64,000 bases of DNA from Clusia tigrina (GCA_920105625.2 OV050031.1:4939501-5003500), one strand, 5' to 3'. Counted from the stretch's first letter, positions 11,202 through 24,590 are shown. Program-made: numbers and translations. Notes: a model not told the origin generated them from the letters alone.

Positions 11202-11445
11202 AGATGTGAAGAGACTCTCAAGCAGCATAAGAGCATCCTCAGTGGAACTTCGATTTTCACTATATAGAGCATTCATAGTCGAAGCACCATCTTAATTCCT
11301 TCAGCTTCATTTCGAAAGATTTTCTCCTCAGATGTGAAGAGACTACCAAACAGCCCAGGAGCTTCCTCAGTGGAATTTTCTCTATATAGAGCATTCATAA
11401 TCGAAGCACCATCTTAACTCCTTCAGCTTCATTCCGAAAGAGGAA
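11202..11445 (+). repeat. two tandem copies of a segment of about 120 bp
   Basis: cagatgtgaagagact starts each copy; ttcagcttcatttcgaaag or ttcagcttcattccgaaag ends each. The second copy has a small internal deletion. Confidence 0.8.
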
Positions 11446-11782
11446 TTTATTTAAGGCTATTTCTGATCTAGTTTGTTGCGTTGATCATCTCCATCGTTAT
11501 GGTAATATCGACTTGCAAAAGGAAATGCTTATCTTGCTTAATTTCTTTGCTGCTATCCTAGCAAACTGGGTTGGAGAAAATGTAACTTTCCAGCCGCTGT
11601 GACAAAGCTATTCAATGAAATTAGTAAAGAGTCAACACCGCCCTATTTATTCACCTGAAATAGTCCTTTTGTCATTCGTAACTTACATGAATAAACGGAA
11701 ATTGCTATCAGTGATTGCTATTTGTAGTAAGTGTTTAATGAAAAGGCCTGAAGAGGCCTAAACTACAGCCTATTAGGCAAGG

Positions 11783-12045
11783 TGATTAATATAATGGAGC
11801 TGGTAGTTAGGTCCTCTTTCAAATTGTTTAATAATGATCAAGATATCCTATTATAAGCTTCAGTATAGTTTGCATTGAGATTAATATGATGGAGCTTGTA
11901 ATTAGAATCACCCTCACAATGTTTAATAGAGTTCAAGAAATCCTATTATAAACATAAGTATAGTGTGCATTGAGAGTAATACAATGGAACTGGTAGTTAG
12001 GTCCACTTTCATATTGTTTAATAGTGTTCAAGAAATCCTATTGTA
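11783..12045 (+). repeat. tandem repeat of about 95 bp, three copies
   Basis: Units start ttaatataatggagctgg, ttaatatgatggagcttg and gtaatacaatggaactgg. They share ggtcc.ctttcaaattgttt and caagatatcctattat or caagaaatcctattat, and diverge by roughly one base in eight. Confidence 0.8.
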
Positions 12046-13168
12046 ACGAATGGACATAAAAAGTGAACTGATTACTAAGCGAGTCCTGAAAAATTTTGAC
12101 TACGCTGATAGATGAAATTAATAAATAAAATGTATACCTCCTCTGCTTGTTTCATTTATCACTGACTCATCATAATGACCTCTTATACATAACATTTAAT
12201 GTGACCTCTCTAGGACTACACTTAAAAAATTAGATGTGTTAATGCAACTGACTGCCACTGAAAGTTGTACAGCATCATTTACAGCACACTTTGTATTGCG
12301 GAAGCTCGACTATCTTTCTCCCTACAAGACTTCTTGTAAACACCCATAACACAATAATTAATTATTGTGCAATTTACTTATTACGAGTAAACAAATTTAG
12401 ACACATCCTTATCTGGTTTCACTTGAAGTGATTTCATCAAAAGAGAAAAATTTGATGTGCTTGAAGCGGCACATTAGGCCAATAAAAGCGGAAACTGCCT
12501 TCAGACTTGGAATAATCAGATAATCAGTTTTGCGCCTCTTTCACAACTCCATGCCTTATAATCTACAACAAAAGCAGCTACAACAATGTACCAAAGACAC
12601 GAATGAGAAAAGGACATCATAAAACGGAGGCATAAAAAAACTTTTAACCTGGCTAATGAAAAAATGAAGGAGCAAGTACAAAGGGCAACTGGCATGGGGC
12701 CAACAAGCGACGGGTCTGCTTAGGCGCAAATGCAAACTAAATTCTTTGTATGTGTATATGTGTGTGCGGCGAGTTCACAAGTTAAGACAGCCGGCGGGTG
12801 ATCAGCAAATAAATAACAGGCAATTAATGTAGGCAGCCAGCCAACCCACGCAAATTATGCCAGCCGAGGAAGGGGCCAAAAACTCGTCCAGCTTTCCCTG
12901 CCACACAATTTGCGCTTAGCTTCCGCTTGGTGCTGCTTGTGGGGATTTTTACGAGCCTTTCTCATGTTTGCTGCATGTTGTGTCCTTCACCTTATCCTAC
13001 AGCGACCGAAGAGCTCAGCACACATTGCAGTGGTGGTATCGTTTTCGGTCGTAAAAGACTGAAATAAAACTTTATTACCCGCACTTGAAAAATGAAAGCA
13101 ACACACAAACATTGACACAACAGAGGAAACCCACATGCGAAGACACCCAACGACATATATACTCTGAC
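12046..13168. other. gene-free stretch
   Basis: No recognisable gene. The GC content rises at 12.65-13.0 kb, which resembles ordinary fly intergenic or intronic sequence. Confidence 0.5.
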
Positions 13169-13198
13169 ACACACGCACACACACACAAGCACGCATAG
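13169..13198 (+). repeat. CA microsatellite
   Basis: Run of cacaca/cacgca dinucleotide repeats. Confidence 0.85.
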
Positions 13199-14884
13199 CG
13201 TCAGATAGAAAGATGTTAAATGAATGCAGCTATTGTAAAAATATGTACTGTGAACATCCTTGCACCGCCATTCCGGAGTACTCGGAGTATGGAAACGCTT
13301 TTGAAAAATGGGCCCACAACCAGAACAAAGAAACTGCAGAGCCCAGCATAGGAAATGAATTGAATTTGCATGTGAACAGAGCAGAGGAATCCTCAAAAAT
13401 TTATTTACATGCTCGTTGAATATGAGAAAAATAAAAACAAATTACAATTTACAAATTTTGAATTAAAAAGGAATTTTTCCATATAAACAACCTTCGCCTT
13501 TCTAGGCACAAGTTAAGAATGCTTCGTTTGATTTGTGAGTGGAATGAAATATAATGAAATTTTTAAAGTATGTATCAGAAAGTGTGCTTCAAATTAGTCC
13601 TCCAGTATCCTGAATTATTTAAGATGAGGAATGAATGAGTAGAGAACTGGAATAGTGGCTGGACTGGTTCTTCAGAGGTAACCTGCTAAGGTTGAAGTCA
13701 AGGGTACCATGAGTATGCATAGCACTTAGGATATAAGGGGATTTATGTGTCCTTTTGAAAACCCCTCTATGTGTCCTCTTGAAGTTTGCTTTCTTCACAC
13801 AGTCTCCATTTTGTATATGCTCTGTGGAAGACCTGCTACTTTATCTCGCCTCATCCATGAACCTCGCTAAATTTTCTTGCCAACAAATCCTACTCTCTCA
13901 TAGTCTCCTGTGTATTTATATTATTCTAACAGAAACTGCAGGCTCATAGTTTCGTTTTCTTTCTCCACCAAGCTTACGTTGGAGTTTAAAGAGTCGCATT
14001 TATCAACTTCACAAATTGACTGGAACTATAATTTTACGTTTGGATCCCGCCAGGGTAGCACAACATTCTCTGCAAAAGTTTTTGTTTTATTCAGAAATTC
14101 CTGTCTTGCAGCTTAAAGCAGAGCAGAACAGATTTATATTCCGCTACTCCGTGCGGTACGAGGGAAGCTAAAACGCTGGCATTAAAGGCAGCGTTTTCAC
14201 ATTTTATGCTTGTCGTAAACTTTTTAAAGGACGACAAATTCATGTAAAGCTTTAATTATCTTGAATATCTAAATGAGTAGTGAGGGCTTTAGAAAAAATT
14301 TTATACGGACGATAAAATAGAAAGAATTCCTTAATATATATATTTCTATATATGAAGATATACATTTTAAGCTTGAGAATATGGAAATGATGAATTTAAG
14401 TTCAATGAATGATAGAGGGGCATTGACAGTGGGGATGATAGAGTGGGATTGACAGTGTTCGAGGCCATCTAAATACGTCATATTGCGAGCAAAATCAGTA
14501 TGTCCTTTGGTTCTTCCCAAATTCCGAAGAAAACGATCATAAATGAAGTTTCGATATAGTTCAAAATTGCTGAAAAACCCTGTGTCCTCTAAAGCAACCT
14601 GTGCACAAGGGCCTCAAAACTCTACAAGGAAGTCCTCAATATTAGCCAAGTGTCGAAATGCATTAGTTCAGCAGAAATTGTGGGATCGTGAGTTGCTTCC
14701 TATCCAACAATGTAATATTGTAGTGTCACAACAATGATGATAATATTAGTATAGTGGTATTTCTGTATAATATTAGTAATAGTTATATAACAGTGATAAT
14801 CATAAAAGAACGATCCTCGTATTATATAATATGTCTTAAGATGAGGGACTTTATAATTAACAGAAATTCATTCAACAATCTGTA
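13199..14884. other. gene-free stretch
   Basis: AT-rich; no family-like open frame or RNA gene seen. Confidence 0.5.
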
Positions 14885-15058
14885 GAGATATCTGGAGCAT
14901 TACTGGCCTGAGAGCTGAGCTATTAAAGCAATGCACCCCAACTCTGTATTAAAGTATGTTAGCTCGCAGTAGGAAGGTATATTTGGATCATAACTGGTCC
15001 GAGAGCGGAGTTTTTAGAACATTAAACCCCAACTCAGTGCTAAGTCTCCTTAGAGCTG
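14885..15058 (+). repeat. two diverged tandem copies of about 90 bp
   Basis: Units share ggagcattactggcc/ggatcataactggtcc, gagagctgagc/gagagcggagt and accccaactc. Probably an old tandem duplication. Confidence 0.6.
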
Positions 15059-15345
15059 TTGTACAAATAGAATACCCTGAACCGCAAAAGTCTTAGGAGT
15101 CTAGTGGGGTATCTGGCAGGACACTACTGCCTAAGATATCACCTTAACTAGATAGGCCTGTCAGACATACCTGACTGCCGAATCTGTGGAAACAACTCTG
15201 GAACATCAGAACACAACCTCTGTGAGTGACCTAGGATCAAAAGTAAGATATTATCATGTTTGGGGGAGTTCTTCACAGACCCTCCCACAATTTGGAAACT
15301 TGTAGCTTCCAAAGTGGTCCGATTTATAAAAAGCCTAAGGTTAGA
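15059..15345 (+). pseudogene. Jockey-type LINE ORF2 C-terminus
   Basis: The reading frame gives LRSLVGYLAGHYCLRYHLN, then IGLSDIPDCRICGNNSGTSE, HNLCE, and later KLVASKVVRFIKSLRLE. This is the post-RNase H linker (GHY.L.YHL), a CxxC...H...C zinc motif and the terminal helix typical of Jockey-superfamily ORF2. Internal stops are present. A minisatellite starts about 80 bp downstream. Confidence 0.75.
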
Positions 15346-15426
15346 GTGATCATAAGGTTAGAACAATAGGTCCTTTCGGATCGCAATACCAGTACTCCCT
15401 GCAATGTTAAATCCAAAGCTAATATA

Positions 15427-15683
15427 GAGACCCTTAATAGGTACATGCAAAAAGAGACCCTTAATAGGAACATGCATGAGGGGATCCTTATAGGTACCTG
15501 CATGAGGAGGCCCTTAATAGGTAAATGCATGAGGAGACCCTTAATAGGTACATGTATGAGGAGACCCTTAATAGGTACATGCATGAGGAGACCCTAATAG
15601 GAACATGCATGAGGAGACCCTTAATAGGTACATGCATGAGGAGACCCTAATAGGAACATGCATGAGGAGACCCTTAATAGAAG
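15427..15683 (+). repeat. minisatellite of about 26 bp, about ten units
   Basis: Units read gagacccttaataggtacat plus gcatga, with single-base and small indel variants (ggaacatg, gggatcctta). The array lies just after the 3' end of a LINE fragment. Confidence 0.9.
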
Positions 15684-17236
15684 AGTCCAATTGACAAATG
15701 GGCCAAGCACTGATAATGTGCAGAACTAGACTCTAAGGAAACCTTAGAATAACTCCTGTACTTCTATCCATCGATGGCTGGTGCCTAAAACCATCAATCA
15801 ATCAAATGCCGTGTCGATTTCGTAACAGTATTCTATTCCACTCTGAATTGATTAGATCTAACTCGTAAATTTTCTGTGAATATGTACCTACAGAATCATT
15901 TACAGCAACTGTGTAGTTCTATTGCAGTTGAAGGAGAGCCGAAACCCTTATTCTCAAATAAATTGTTCCACCTTCTACTAATTTGAAGATTGGCGAATAA
16001 AAAAACACATGATGGTAGATTTTTCTTTGATGCACAACTAACTACAGATTTACTCTCAATTAAACCAAACTTTCCTAGGCTTCTTATATGATTTCTTCAT
16101 TATAATGCTTTCTTGGATCTTCAGTTCTGGCAGTAAAGAACATTTGTTATCCTTTTAGTTGCTTAAAATTCAAAAAGTTTGCGTCTGTTTTATTTGCCTT
16201 ACTGTGAATAGTCATCATCTGCCAATTTAGCATAGGAGTATTCCTCCAATTTCTAATCCCATATACACAGTCCTTTAATAAGCATGTTTCTTAGCAAACA
16301 TAGACAACTGTTTCTCTCAAGCGGACTTAAATTTTTGCACCTTACCTTAGACCAGACCTGTTTTTGGCCTTGTGATAATGTCTTAAAGAAGTGATGATTG
16401 TTTTACTGGTCATTTATGTAAATGAATTATGCGTTCATTTGCAGTACCAGCAGTTTCCTCAACTTACTCCAAATTGCATTGCACATTAACATAAATTGCG
16501 AGTAGTTTGAAGTTTCCTGACCCACATTGCTTGTGGGTTTGAGTAATGTTTTCCCACGGCCATAACAACCGGTGAGGTGGTTTTCCTTTTTTAGAGCAAA
16601 ACTGGATGAATAACCCAAATTTGTTGCAATTACGCTGGTTCGGTTGGTTAAATTGAGCCATTTGGCTACAATTTCACGTAATGCGCGAACATTTATCAGC
16701 TGGACAGACATGGAACTTTGCAAGGAAGCGCAAGTGTAGCTGCAAAACAGGATACTTTGCACAACGGGTGTTTCGCTTTATACAGGTTTTAGAAGCCCCA
16801 AGCGTGGGGTAAATTCCTTGCAGGTGGAATAGATTCAACTGAGTAGAATTCATTCTAATTTACGTGGTGGTGGTGTTGTTCGTAACTTTAATGCTGAGGG
16901 TGTGCGCTGCACTTCTATAGTACTGGAGTAATGTGGTTATAGTTGGCGCCAAGTCATTTGGACAAGTTAAGGTTACTTAGAGAGAATTCTTCATGGTTGT
17001 TACAAATGCAACGATAGTAATTCAACATCTTAAGAGGGGAAAAAAGAATACCTCAGAGTTTGTTTGTGAATTCTGTATACAGTCTGTCCTAAGGATAATT
17101 GAGGCATTTAAAGCAATAGATCAAGAACCAAAATAATTAATAAAATTATATTAAAAAACAAAGTAGGCCATTGTGAGCGATGTGCTTCCAGGAGATTTCA
17201 AAACTAAGCATAGTAGTTCCACTATTCCACTTTATT
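15684..17236. other. gene-free stretch
   Basis: No gene recognised. Two overlapping minus-strand frames at 16.43-16.76 kb have no family pattern. Confidence 0.5.
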
Positions 17237-17850
17237 GATATAGCGTCAGCACTGGTCTTTTGACTGTGGAATCTAACTGGGTATCAACGCACCTTCTTAG
17301 TGCACCTTCAGACTGGAAAACTGCAGACTTTTTGGAACTACTCTGCTGCGCTCCTTGAAGTTGTTTTGATATAGCGTCAGCACTGATCTTTTGACTGTGG
17401 AATCTAACTGGGTATCAACGCACCTTCTTAGTGCACCTTCAGACCGCGAAACTGCAGACTTTTTGGAACTACTCTGCTGCGCTCCTTGAAGTTGTTTTGA
17501 TATAGCGTCAGCACTGGTCTTTTGACTGTGGAATCTAACTGGGTATCAACGCACCTTCTTAGTGCACCTTCAGACCGGAAAACTGCAGACTTTTTGGAAC
17601 TACTCTGCTGCGCTCCTTGAAGTTGTTTTGATATAGCGTCACCACTGATCTTTTGACTAAGGAATCTAACTGGGTATCAATGCACCTTCTTAGTGCACCT
17701 TCAGACCGCGAAACTGCAGACTTTTTGGAGCTACTCTGCTACGCTCCTTGAAGTTGTTTTGATATAGCGTCAGCACTGATCTTTTGACTAAGGAATCTAA
17801 CTGGGTATCAACGCACTTTCTTAGTGCACCTTCAGACAGAGTTACTGAAA
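17237..17850 (+). repeat. 131-bp satellite-like array with a 262-bp higher-order pattern
   Basis: Units start gatatagcgtca at 17237, 17368, 17499, 17630 and 17761, exactly 131 bp apart. Units 1 and 3 carry actggtctt and ggaaaactgcag; units 2 and 4 carry actgatctt and gcgaaactgcag. So variants alternate A-B-A-B. Unit 5 starts like B, and its sequence decays after about 80 bp. Confidence 0.95.
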
Positions 17851-20530
17851 ACTTTTGCGAATTCCTCTGCTGAATTTTTTACTGCAGCGTTTTTCAAGAA
17901 CCAAATGAAAACTTATGAAAAGCATTTTTTTTGCCTTAAGGTAGTTACGAATCTCTGTCAATCGTCCAATGCCATTGTACCAAGGTTTTATGTGTACTTT
18001 TCTTTTGGTTATTTCCTTCAAGTAGACTGGTGAAACCTTCCCACAATTGTGTGTTCGCATTGAGTTCCATTTATTTAAGTGAGGATGCTCCACAATCGCA
18101 CCGAAATGCTTTCAAACTTAAATTTCACACTCATTTGATTGAACGAGGGCTCAGCATGTTCGCAGAACAATCAATAATCAATCATTTTGCTGGAAACACT
18201 TTCGTTACATTTCCTTCTTTGTTTCAAGACACTTTTGTCTGTGCTGCCTGCAGGAAGTGTGAAGGCAGTTGCATTCGTACGCTGGGCTGCCCGAAACTTG
18301 CACTATTTTTGCTGAGATATTGCCAGCAGCTGAAGGACAAGTGTGCTTAGAATTTTATTCTTTATTCACGAGGAAGGAAGAAGTCAAATTCGAACATGAG
18401 TAAAGTATGCATTGCGTTCCGTGCGAGTTTAGGAAAATTGCTTTTCAGAATAGACAAATGCAATTGACAGCGAGGACGTATAAGCATTTGGATAAACTCA
18501 CTTGTAGACACAATGTGCAGAAGGATAGTTCAGAGAATTGCCATTTGACACATTTCAAAGCATTATCGACTTGGCTAAGCCTGGAAATGAGTTATTGCAA
18601 CCTGCGACAATGACGTTGAAAGTTTGCCTTTGCATATTTTTTAATATTTCCTACCTTTTTGTGTACGACAACTTAAAATAAAGGAACATTTTGGGAGAAT
18701 CTCATGGAACATGACATTCCCAAAGGCAGGCATGTCATTCACAAATGCGTTTAAGTTGTTGTTATAATTTGACAATGTTGATGTTATTATAAATTGACAA
18801 GAAAGATTCCTCTGTATTAATATGTGACATACAAATTGTGTCAGAAAAGTAACGAGAAGCAGTTTCAATAGGAGAGTGAGTGTTTATATATAAACATGGA
18901 CTGGGGTCACCAAACTTTTCTATAACTAAAATTTCAGTTTTAGCCTGTCGACCTGGCTATGAGGATTAGCTGCTCCTTGGAAGACAAGTCACTTATACAC
19001 ATCTTTTCATATTCCATCTACGAAGTCCAGAAAGGTCTGGTTAAAGGGTCGATTGGAAGGCTGTAAATATTTCTTGCTCCTCTACGTCCTTTGTACCTCT
19101 GCTTATGTTACGAGTAGGTTAGATTGCTGGGGAGACTCTTAGTCCCAGAACTACAGACGAGCATAGAGCATATATTTTTGAGTCTATGAGTCTATAATGT
19201 TGGGTTAATGTGCTTCTATTGGACATATTTGATGTATATGTATACGTATTTCTAGTAACGCGTTTAATAGAAGAGAGACAAATACACTGTTGTACATTAA
19301 AAGTGGTTATTACAGTAGATAATAATAATCGGCCCGAGTAAATAGTCTGCAATCATATGCAATCCAGTGTACATATGCAGCCATGAGACAAGGTTTCACT
19401 ATTAAAAGTTTTGCCTAAAGGATTCGCTCCATTCCCAACTGTCAGACGCAGATATGCAGAATAATTGATATAGGTTAAAAGTCCTTTGACACAGTCACAA
19501 CAGTAAATAGCAGAATGAGAGACCAAGAAAGAAATAGAGAGTGTGAGCAAGAGAGAAAGGGTGAAAGAGTGCAGTTATTAGGCAAAGAGTTTAAATTTGT
19601 TCAATCCCTGCTTCACTTCATGCTTAAGCTGTGGAAAAAAACAAATATTCAACAACGAAAGGATTAAAGAGTTTAAAGATAAACAAGGACAATGTGAATG
19701 TAAAATTGTGTCGAGTGGAAAATTTGCTCTGTTTTAAACTAGCAAGGATGCTTGCCATGTCCTTGTAGCTGAGAAAATTTCGTCTTTATAATGCGGCGAC
19801 TGTGTAACGTTGTGTAGCTGAAAATGTCGCTAACGCTTTCAGGAGTTTGTCTTGTTCGCCAATTCAAGCTGACTGCCACGTTTTCACCATTATTCTGCTA
19901 CTGTTATTGTGGATTTACGCTCCTTTCAAAGTGATTACATTTAAATTGAGCAGGCGTTTTAGCAGTAGACCCGTTCCACACGGAGTCATGCTCAGTTGCA
20001 CAGCGCCTGTTCTGCTCGATGCTGTAAGTATTCAGTGTAAATCTGTGAAGAGAATAATTGTTCATGTGCCTCACATGCTGCAGCCGCTCTAATGACACGT
20101 TGAAGCTGTTAACTACAATTGATGACAATTTCAAAATTTGGAAGTAAGGCTTTAAAACTGTTTCGCAAAATCGTTTGATAGGAAAAATTCAAAGTGGTGA
20201 AGATGGATAGCCGAAAACATGGCTAGATTGCAGGCTTAATAGCGGGCAATTTGCAATAATGCGTATTTTTGAAGGTTGTGTCCTTGAAGAAGGACATTGT
20301 ATGAAACTGGTGAGGCGGAAAAATGAAATGGATGAATATTGAGTGAATGATGTTATGAAAAGAAATCAAAAACAATTGGTAAGCACAATTTGAGACGGCG
20401 TGCAAGGTGCGATGGTAGTTTAAAGGGAAAGGAAATTGAAAGTAGTGCAGTATTTGTATTGCACTTTAATTAAAAAGTTGTGCTGATGGTTTATTTAGCA
20501 TTACGACACGGAAATGATTAGTTCTAATTA
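17851..20530. other. gene-free stretch
   Basis: No recognised gene in about 2.7 kb. Open frames at 17824-18350 and 19847-20092 lack family signatures. Confidence 0.45.
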
Positions 20531-20608
20531 GTTATATTCTATTTATAAGTGAATTAGTCCTATTCTATTTATAAGTGAATTAGCCCTATTCTGCTTATAA
20601 GTGAGCTC
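20531..20608 (+). repeat. 26-bp tandem repeat, three copies
   Basis: Units contain ctattctatttataagtgaa, with one diverged third copy (ctattctgcttataagtgag). Confidence 0.85.
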
Positions 20609-20739
20609 TGATATGATGGCTTCTTATATAAACTTCGAACCCAACTTCTGAAACAGTTCTATAATTTCCAGTAGTCAAATCTGCCAAATGGATTCTTCCT
20701 CACTAATGAGCAGGTTCCCAAATTAGAACATATGGATGA

Positions 20740-21060
20740 AGGTATATCTGAGGATGGAAGTATGCCATCGGTCATGCTTTTATTAGTGACTAAAAGAGAA
20801 AGTAACATCATGCTTGCTGATGACGCGGGATTTACTAATATAGTCGCAACAGAAGAGTCAACCAGAATACTGCATTAAGCAGTGAATGCCGTTGTTGCAA
20901 GATGGAGTTCCAAGGTTGCACAGACTCACCACAAATGAAGGACAATGGTACCCGTATCTCCTTTGAAGATGTGAGGAATGTGATGCGTTTGTGGGAGATA
21001 TTTTATTAAGTTTGAAGTCCAAGTATAGGGAAGATTGTTTCACATATTCCACAAAATTTA
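20740..21060 (+). pseudogene. possible non-LTR reverse transcriptase palm fragment
   Basis: One frame reads MLADDAGFTNIVATEESTRIL, stop, AVNAVVARWSSKVA. This resembles the FADD box followed by the helix with W..KVGL in R1/I-like reverse transcriptases. Stops follow every few codons downstream, and nothing recognisable remains after 20930. Only two short blocks support this, so it is tentative. Confidence 0.4.
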
Positions 21061-22044
21061 ATGTCATGAGAAGAATTATTGACAAAATGAAGAACTGAAG
21101 CAATAAACAATTGAAAAAAGAAAAGAGTGGAATATACTATTTTAATATGGGAGCATATTGACGGAGAAGTCCCTATTACGAGTGAGTAGAGAAGACCCTA
21201 TAAAATGATTTTGCTTTCCTTCTGAATCGCTATGCATCACATTTTAATAATAGGTCTAATTTGCTAACGGATTTAATTCGAGTTGCCAGGATTCCTTGCA
21301 ATTACTTTAATATTTTTCATGAATATTTTCCTGAACTTATTTACAACTTCAGGATGCTAGGATTCCTTTCAAGTACTTTAATATTTTTTAGAAATATTTT
21401 CCTAAACTCATTTACAACTTAAGGATATTTGGTTTGCTGGTCGACACCAAAGTGAAATGCGTTCTTGTTAAGTTTCCATGAAAGTCGACGTTGACTTGTC
21501 CTCCCTTTAAGAAGCCGCATACATAACATTTCTGCCGCCATAGACGCAAGCAGCGGCAGTGTCTGTATGTGGTCTGGTGTGAGCTGCTCAAGTGCTGCTC
21601 AGAGCGTCTCGAGGCAACCTTAAATGCCTCGTCACGCTGGTTACTCTGATATGCCAATCGAAAGTTTCAATTTTACATAAATTTATTAAAATGGTAAATG
21701 AATGAAATCAATTTCATCCACACACAGCTCACTCTGTGGCCTTGGGTTTGCCGTTGCCTTCGAGTTACTTACATACGAGATGGTGGTGCATGTGCATATT
21801 GAACATTGGGCCAGTTCCGCCTGCGGAATGTCGATGTGCATAGCAGTGTACGAGAATTTGCCAGACGTGTACCATGCAATTTTCCACCCCGCCACTTAAT
21901 AAGTTAATAAAATGAATTACTTCAACCAATTTGTTTTCGTTGTTGGCGTACAGAGAGGTTGTTATTGCTGGCACACACACGGCTGGGTATAATGCGCTGC
22001 AGACTTTTTAAGTATATCGGGGTATTTCAATTTCTAAAGTGTTT
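21061..22044. other. gene-free stretch with a duplicated 77-bp segment
   Basis: At about 21282-21426 a segment (aggattccttgcaattactt and aggattcctttcaagtactt) occurs twice in tandem. Otherwise nothing is recognised. Confidence 0.55.
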
Positions 22045-22205
22045 CCATGCTATAGTAATTCTCTGATTGGGTTGTGTTTTTTAAATGTGTTCTTAAAAGC
22101 ATGATTAAGCTTTCCAATTGCCTTCCTTGCTATATTAATTCTGTGATTGGATGTGATTTTAAAACATGTTCTTAAAGGCATGATTAAGCTTTCCAATTGC
22201 CTGCT
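22045..22205 (+). repeat. two tandem copies of an 80-bp segment
   Basis: Both copies contain gcatgattaagctttccaat near the end and ttctctgattgg or ttctgtgattgg near the start. Confidence 0.8.
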
Positions 22206-22396
22206 TTAAGAGAGTATATTTTGATCTCACCGAGGGACTACTTACACAGGCATTTGTTGCCCCGTTCTATTCAGAGTCTGAATGCTGATACTTTCATCTG
22301 TGAACTTTTATCTACTCAGCTTTTGATATACCCATGCAAGTGACCACTTTACCTACGTGCAAGTGCACAACTGTGAGATAGAAACACTGTAAAATA

Positions 22397-22693
22397 TTTA
22401 TTCATAGAGGAGTATGCGGACAATCGTCTTTGGTGATATAATACAAATTTAGAACCTTTTCCGGCCTAGCGGCTCATTACTGGCTGCTAAACACAGATAT
22501 AATCCTATCTTTTGTTTGATATTCTCTTCCAACATTTCAAGCGATTTCTTTGACCATTCTTCCTTCAACGAAATCTTCCTGTAAGGCCAAATCCTCCATG
22601 CCAAATCCTATTTGATAGAAGTACGACTGTCCAATGGATTGAGTGCTTTTCGAACCAGTGGTCATCCTGCCCTCCCCAAAATCCTTGAAATAC
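22397..22693 (-). CDS. candidate terminal exon of an unidentified host gene, with 3' UTR
   Basis: On the minus strand a splice-acceptor-like ttttcaaattttcag ends at 22694. After it, a frame of about 50 codons reads YFKDFGEGRMTTGSKSTQSI..., then QIGFGMEDLALQEDF, and ends in tga at 22537-22539. A poly-A signal (aataaa on the minus strand) lies at 22397-22402, about 135 bp beyond the stop. The composition is more protein-like than its surroundings. I do not recognise the family and cannot place an upstream exon; a gag-andag donor-like ctag/gtgag at 23348-23351 is not preceded by an open frame. It could be chance. Confidence 0.3.
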
Positions 22694-22800
22694 CTGAAAA
22701 TTTGAAAACAAAATAAATGTTGCTCATACGCCAAGTAAACCAACAAATTTTGAACTAACTTATAATTCGATTCAAAAGCTGATAAATTGAAACTCTGCAA

Positions 22801-24344
22801 AAAGTAAACTATTAAATTTTACCCCTCTCTCTACCTTCCTGCAACTCAATACCATCAACAATGCACAGCATAGTTCACTGCCCATTTATCATTTCATTCG
22901 CAATTGAATCGCTGAACAAGACTCAATCTGTGAGCTGACTTTGGTAGCACAAAATTAAATTCCCATACAAATTGAAAAAGGTAACGAAGGCAGTCAAAAA
23001 CTGACCGCACCGACTGGGGCGACTCTTTGTGCTCGCAGCAATTGACAATAATTTATGTGCGATTCGTTGGGCAGAATAATTTATTGCAACCGCAGAGCAG
23101 AGGTCGTATGTAAAATTGGGCGGCAAATGAAAAGAAAATTGAAATGCATAAATTGCAATACTGGAGCGCAGTGAGTGCGAGTACACGGAAATAATCTGCT
23201 GCAGCGGGAGAAGCGAAAATTGGCAATTGCTGTTGCTGCTGCTGCTGCAAGTTGAAACCACAACAGAAACATCGATTGCACTCTGGTGGGGAGGGACCGC
23301 AAAGAAAATTGCGTATTAAATGTACTTTTACAAATGTTTCACTTCTCACCTAGTTTGCTGGCTACAAGTCATTAAGGGCCGCTTCCGTGGGCGAAGGAAA
23401 GGGTAAGAGTGTTGAACATTTTGTTCACAAAAATACCCAAAAATACAAAAAATGAAAATTCATTACCCATAAAAATTTACAAGCAGCCACCCCAGAGGGA
23501 GCAAATTACCACGAGTAACACAACGGCACAGTGGCTTTTTTAAGCAGTTATTTTTCAGCTGTGAAAGCAATGCCAGTCAGCGTCTACAGCGGGGCAACCA
23601 AAGAACACCATTGATATGGAGCTGCAAAAAATAATAATAATAAAAGATATACAAATCGACTGCCACAAAACTCACGGAGACAGAAAAGGGCAATAGTGAG
23701 GAAGTGATTGCGCCCGTGGGTGTTGTTTTCTGTGAAGTACCCAACAAAAGTAAACCCAGAATTGAACTGAAAATCCATACAACGCTCATTTGTCTAACAA
23801 TTTGCTTCATAGGGCAGCGGAAGAAGCATTGAGGAGCTGTCTAAGAAGAGAAAATTTGGGTCTAGTCCACAATAATTGTTTCAATAAATTTCAACTTGTT
23901 TATTTTAATAAAATTTTAAGTGCTTTGGTAGCAAAAAGGATAAAAAAATACTCGTTGGTAGGAACATGATCTGATAAATAGGAGTGAAAGGTAAACTTCT
24001 TCTTGAGCTTTAATAGTTGAGACTTATTTTCTGCAACTATTAAAGGGATGTGTCTAAAGGTAACATTTTTACCACCTTCAGTTTTGGACCAAATTGGAAA
24101 AAACTTCACGACAAAATTCAAAATGCTCACACAGACGTATACATATTACGACTGTGTGAGTCCTGATAGGTATATATCCAGGCAAATATATCCAATCTAT
24201 CCACTTCAGTAAGATTAAAAATAATTACTTTAAAATGAATGGATAGAAACTCCACAATAAACGGCAAACAAAACTCCAGTTACATATATATTCTTACCAT
24301 ATGTAACCTCTAACTCTTTTGTATCCTTACTCATACTCTCATAT
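22801..24344. other. gene-free stretch
   Basis: No gene recognised. A short run of gctgctgctg near 23.23 kb explains a spurious poly-Gln/Ala frame. Confidence 0.5.
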
Positions 24345-24590
24345 CTATATAAGTATCATCTCTATATAAGTATCATCTAAGTATCATCTCTATATAAGTA
24401 TCATCTAAGTATCATCTCTATATATGTATCATCTCTATATAAGTATCATCTCTATATAAGTATCATCTCTATATAGGTATCATCTAAGTATCATCTCTAT
24501 ATAATTATCCTCTCTATATAATTATCCTCTCTATATAAGCATCATCTCTATATAAGTATCATCTCTTTATAAGTATCATCTCTATTGTAC
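24345..24590 (+). repeat. minisatellite of about 17 bp (atctctatataagtatc)
   Basis: About 14 units of atctctatataagtatc with shortened units (atctaagtatc) and variants (aattatcctc). Confidence 0.9.

Noticed and set aside
12987..13396. Cys/Val-rich minus-strand open frames
   Set aside because: Part of the frame is the CA microsatellite read on the other strand; the rest has no signature.
18900..19110. Another family X LINE 3' end
   Set aside because: cgaagtccagaaaggtctgg resembles part of the 10.6-kb copy, but the zinc motif and UTR blocks could not be found.
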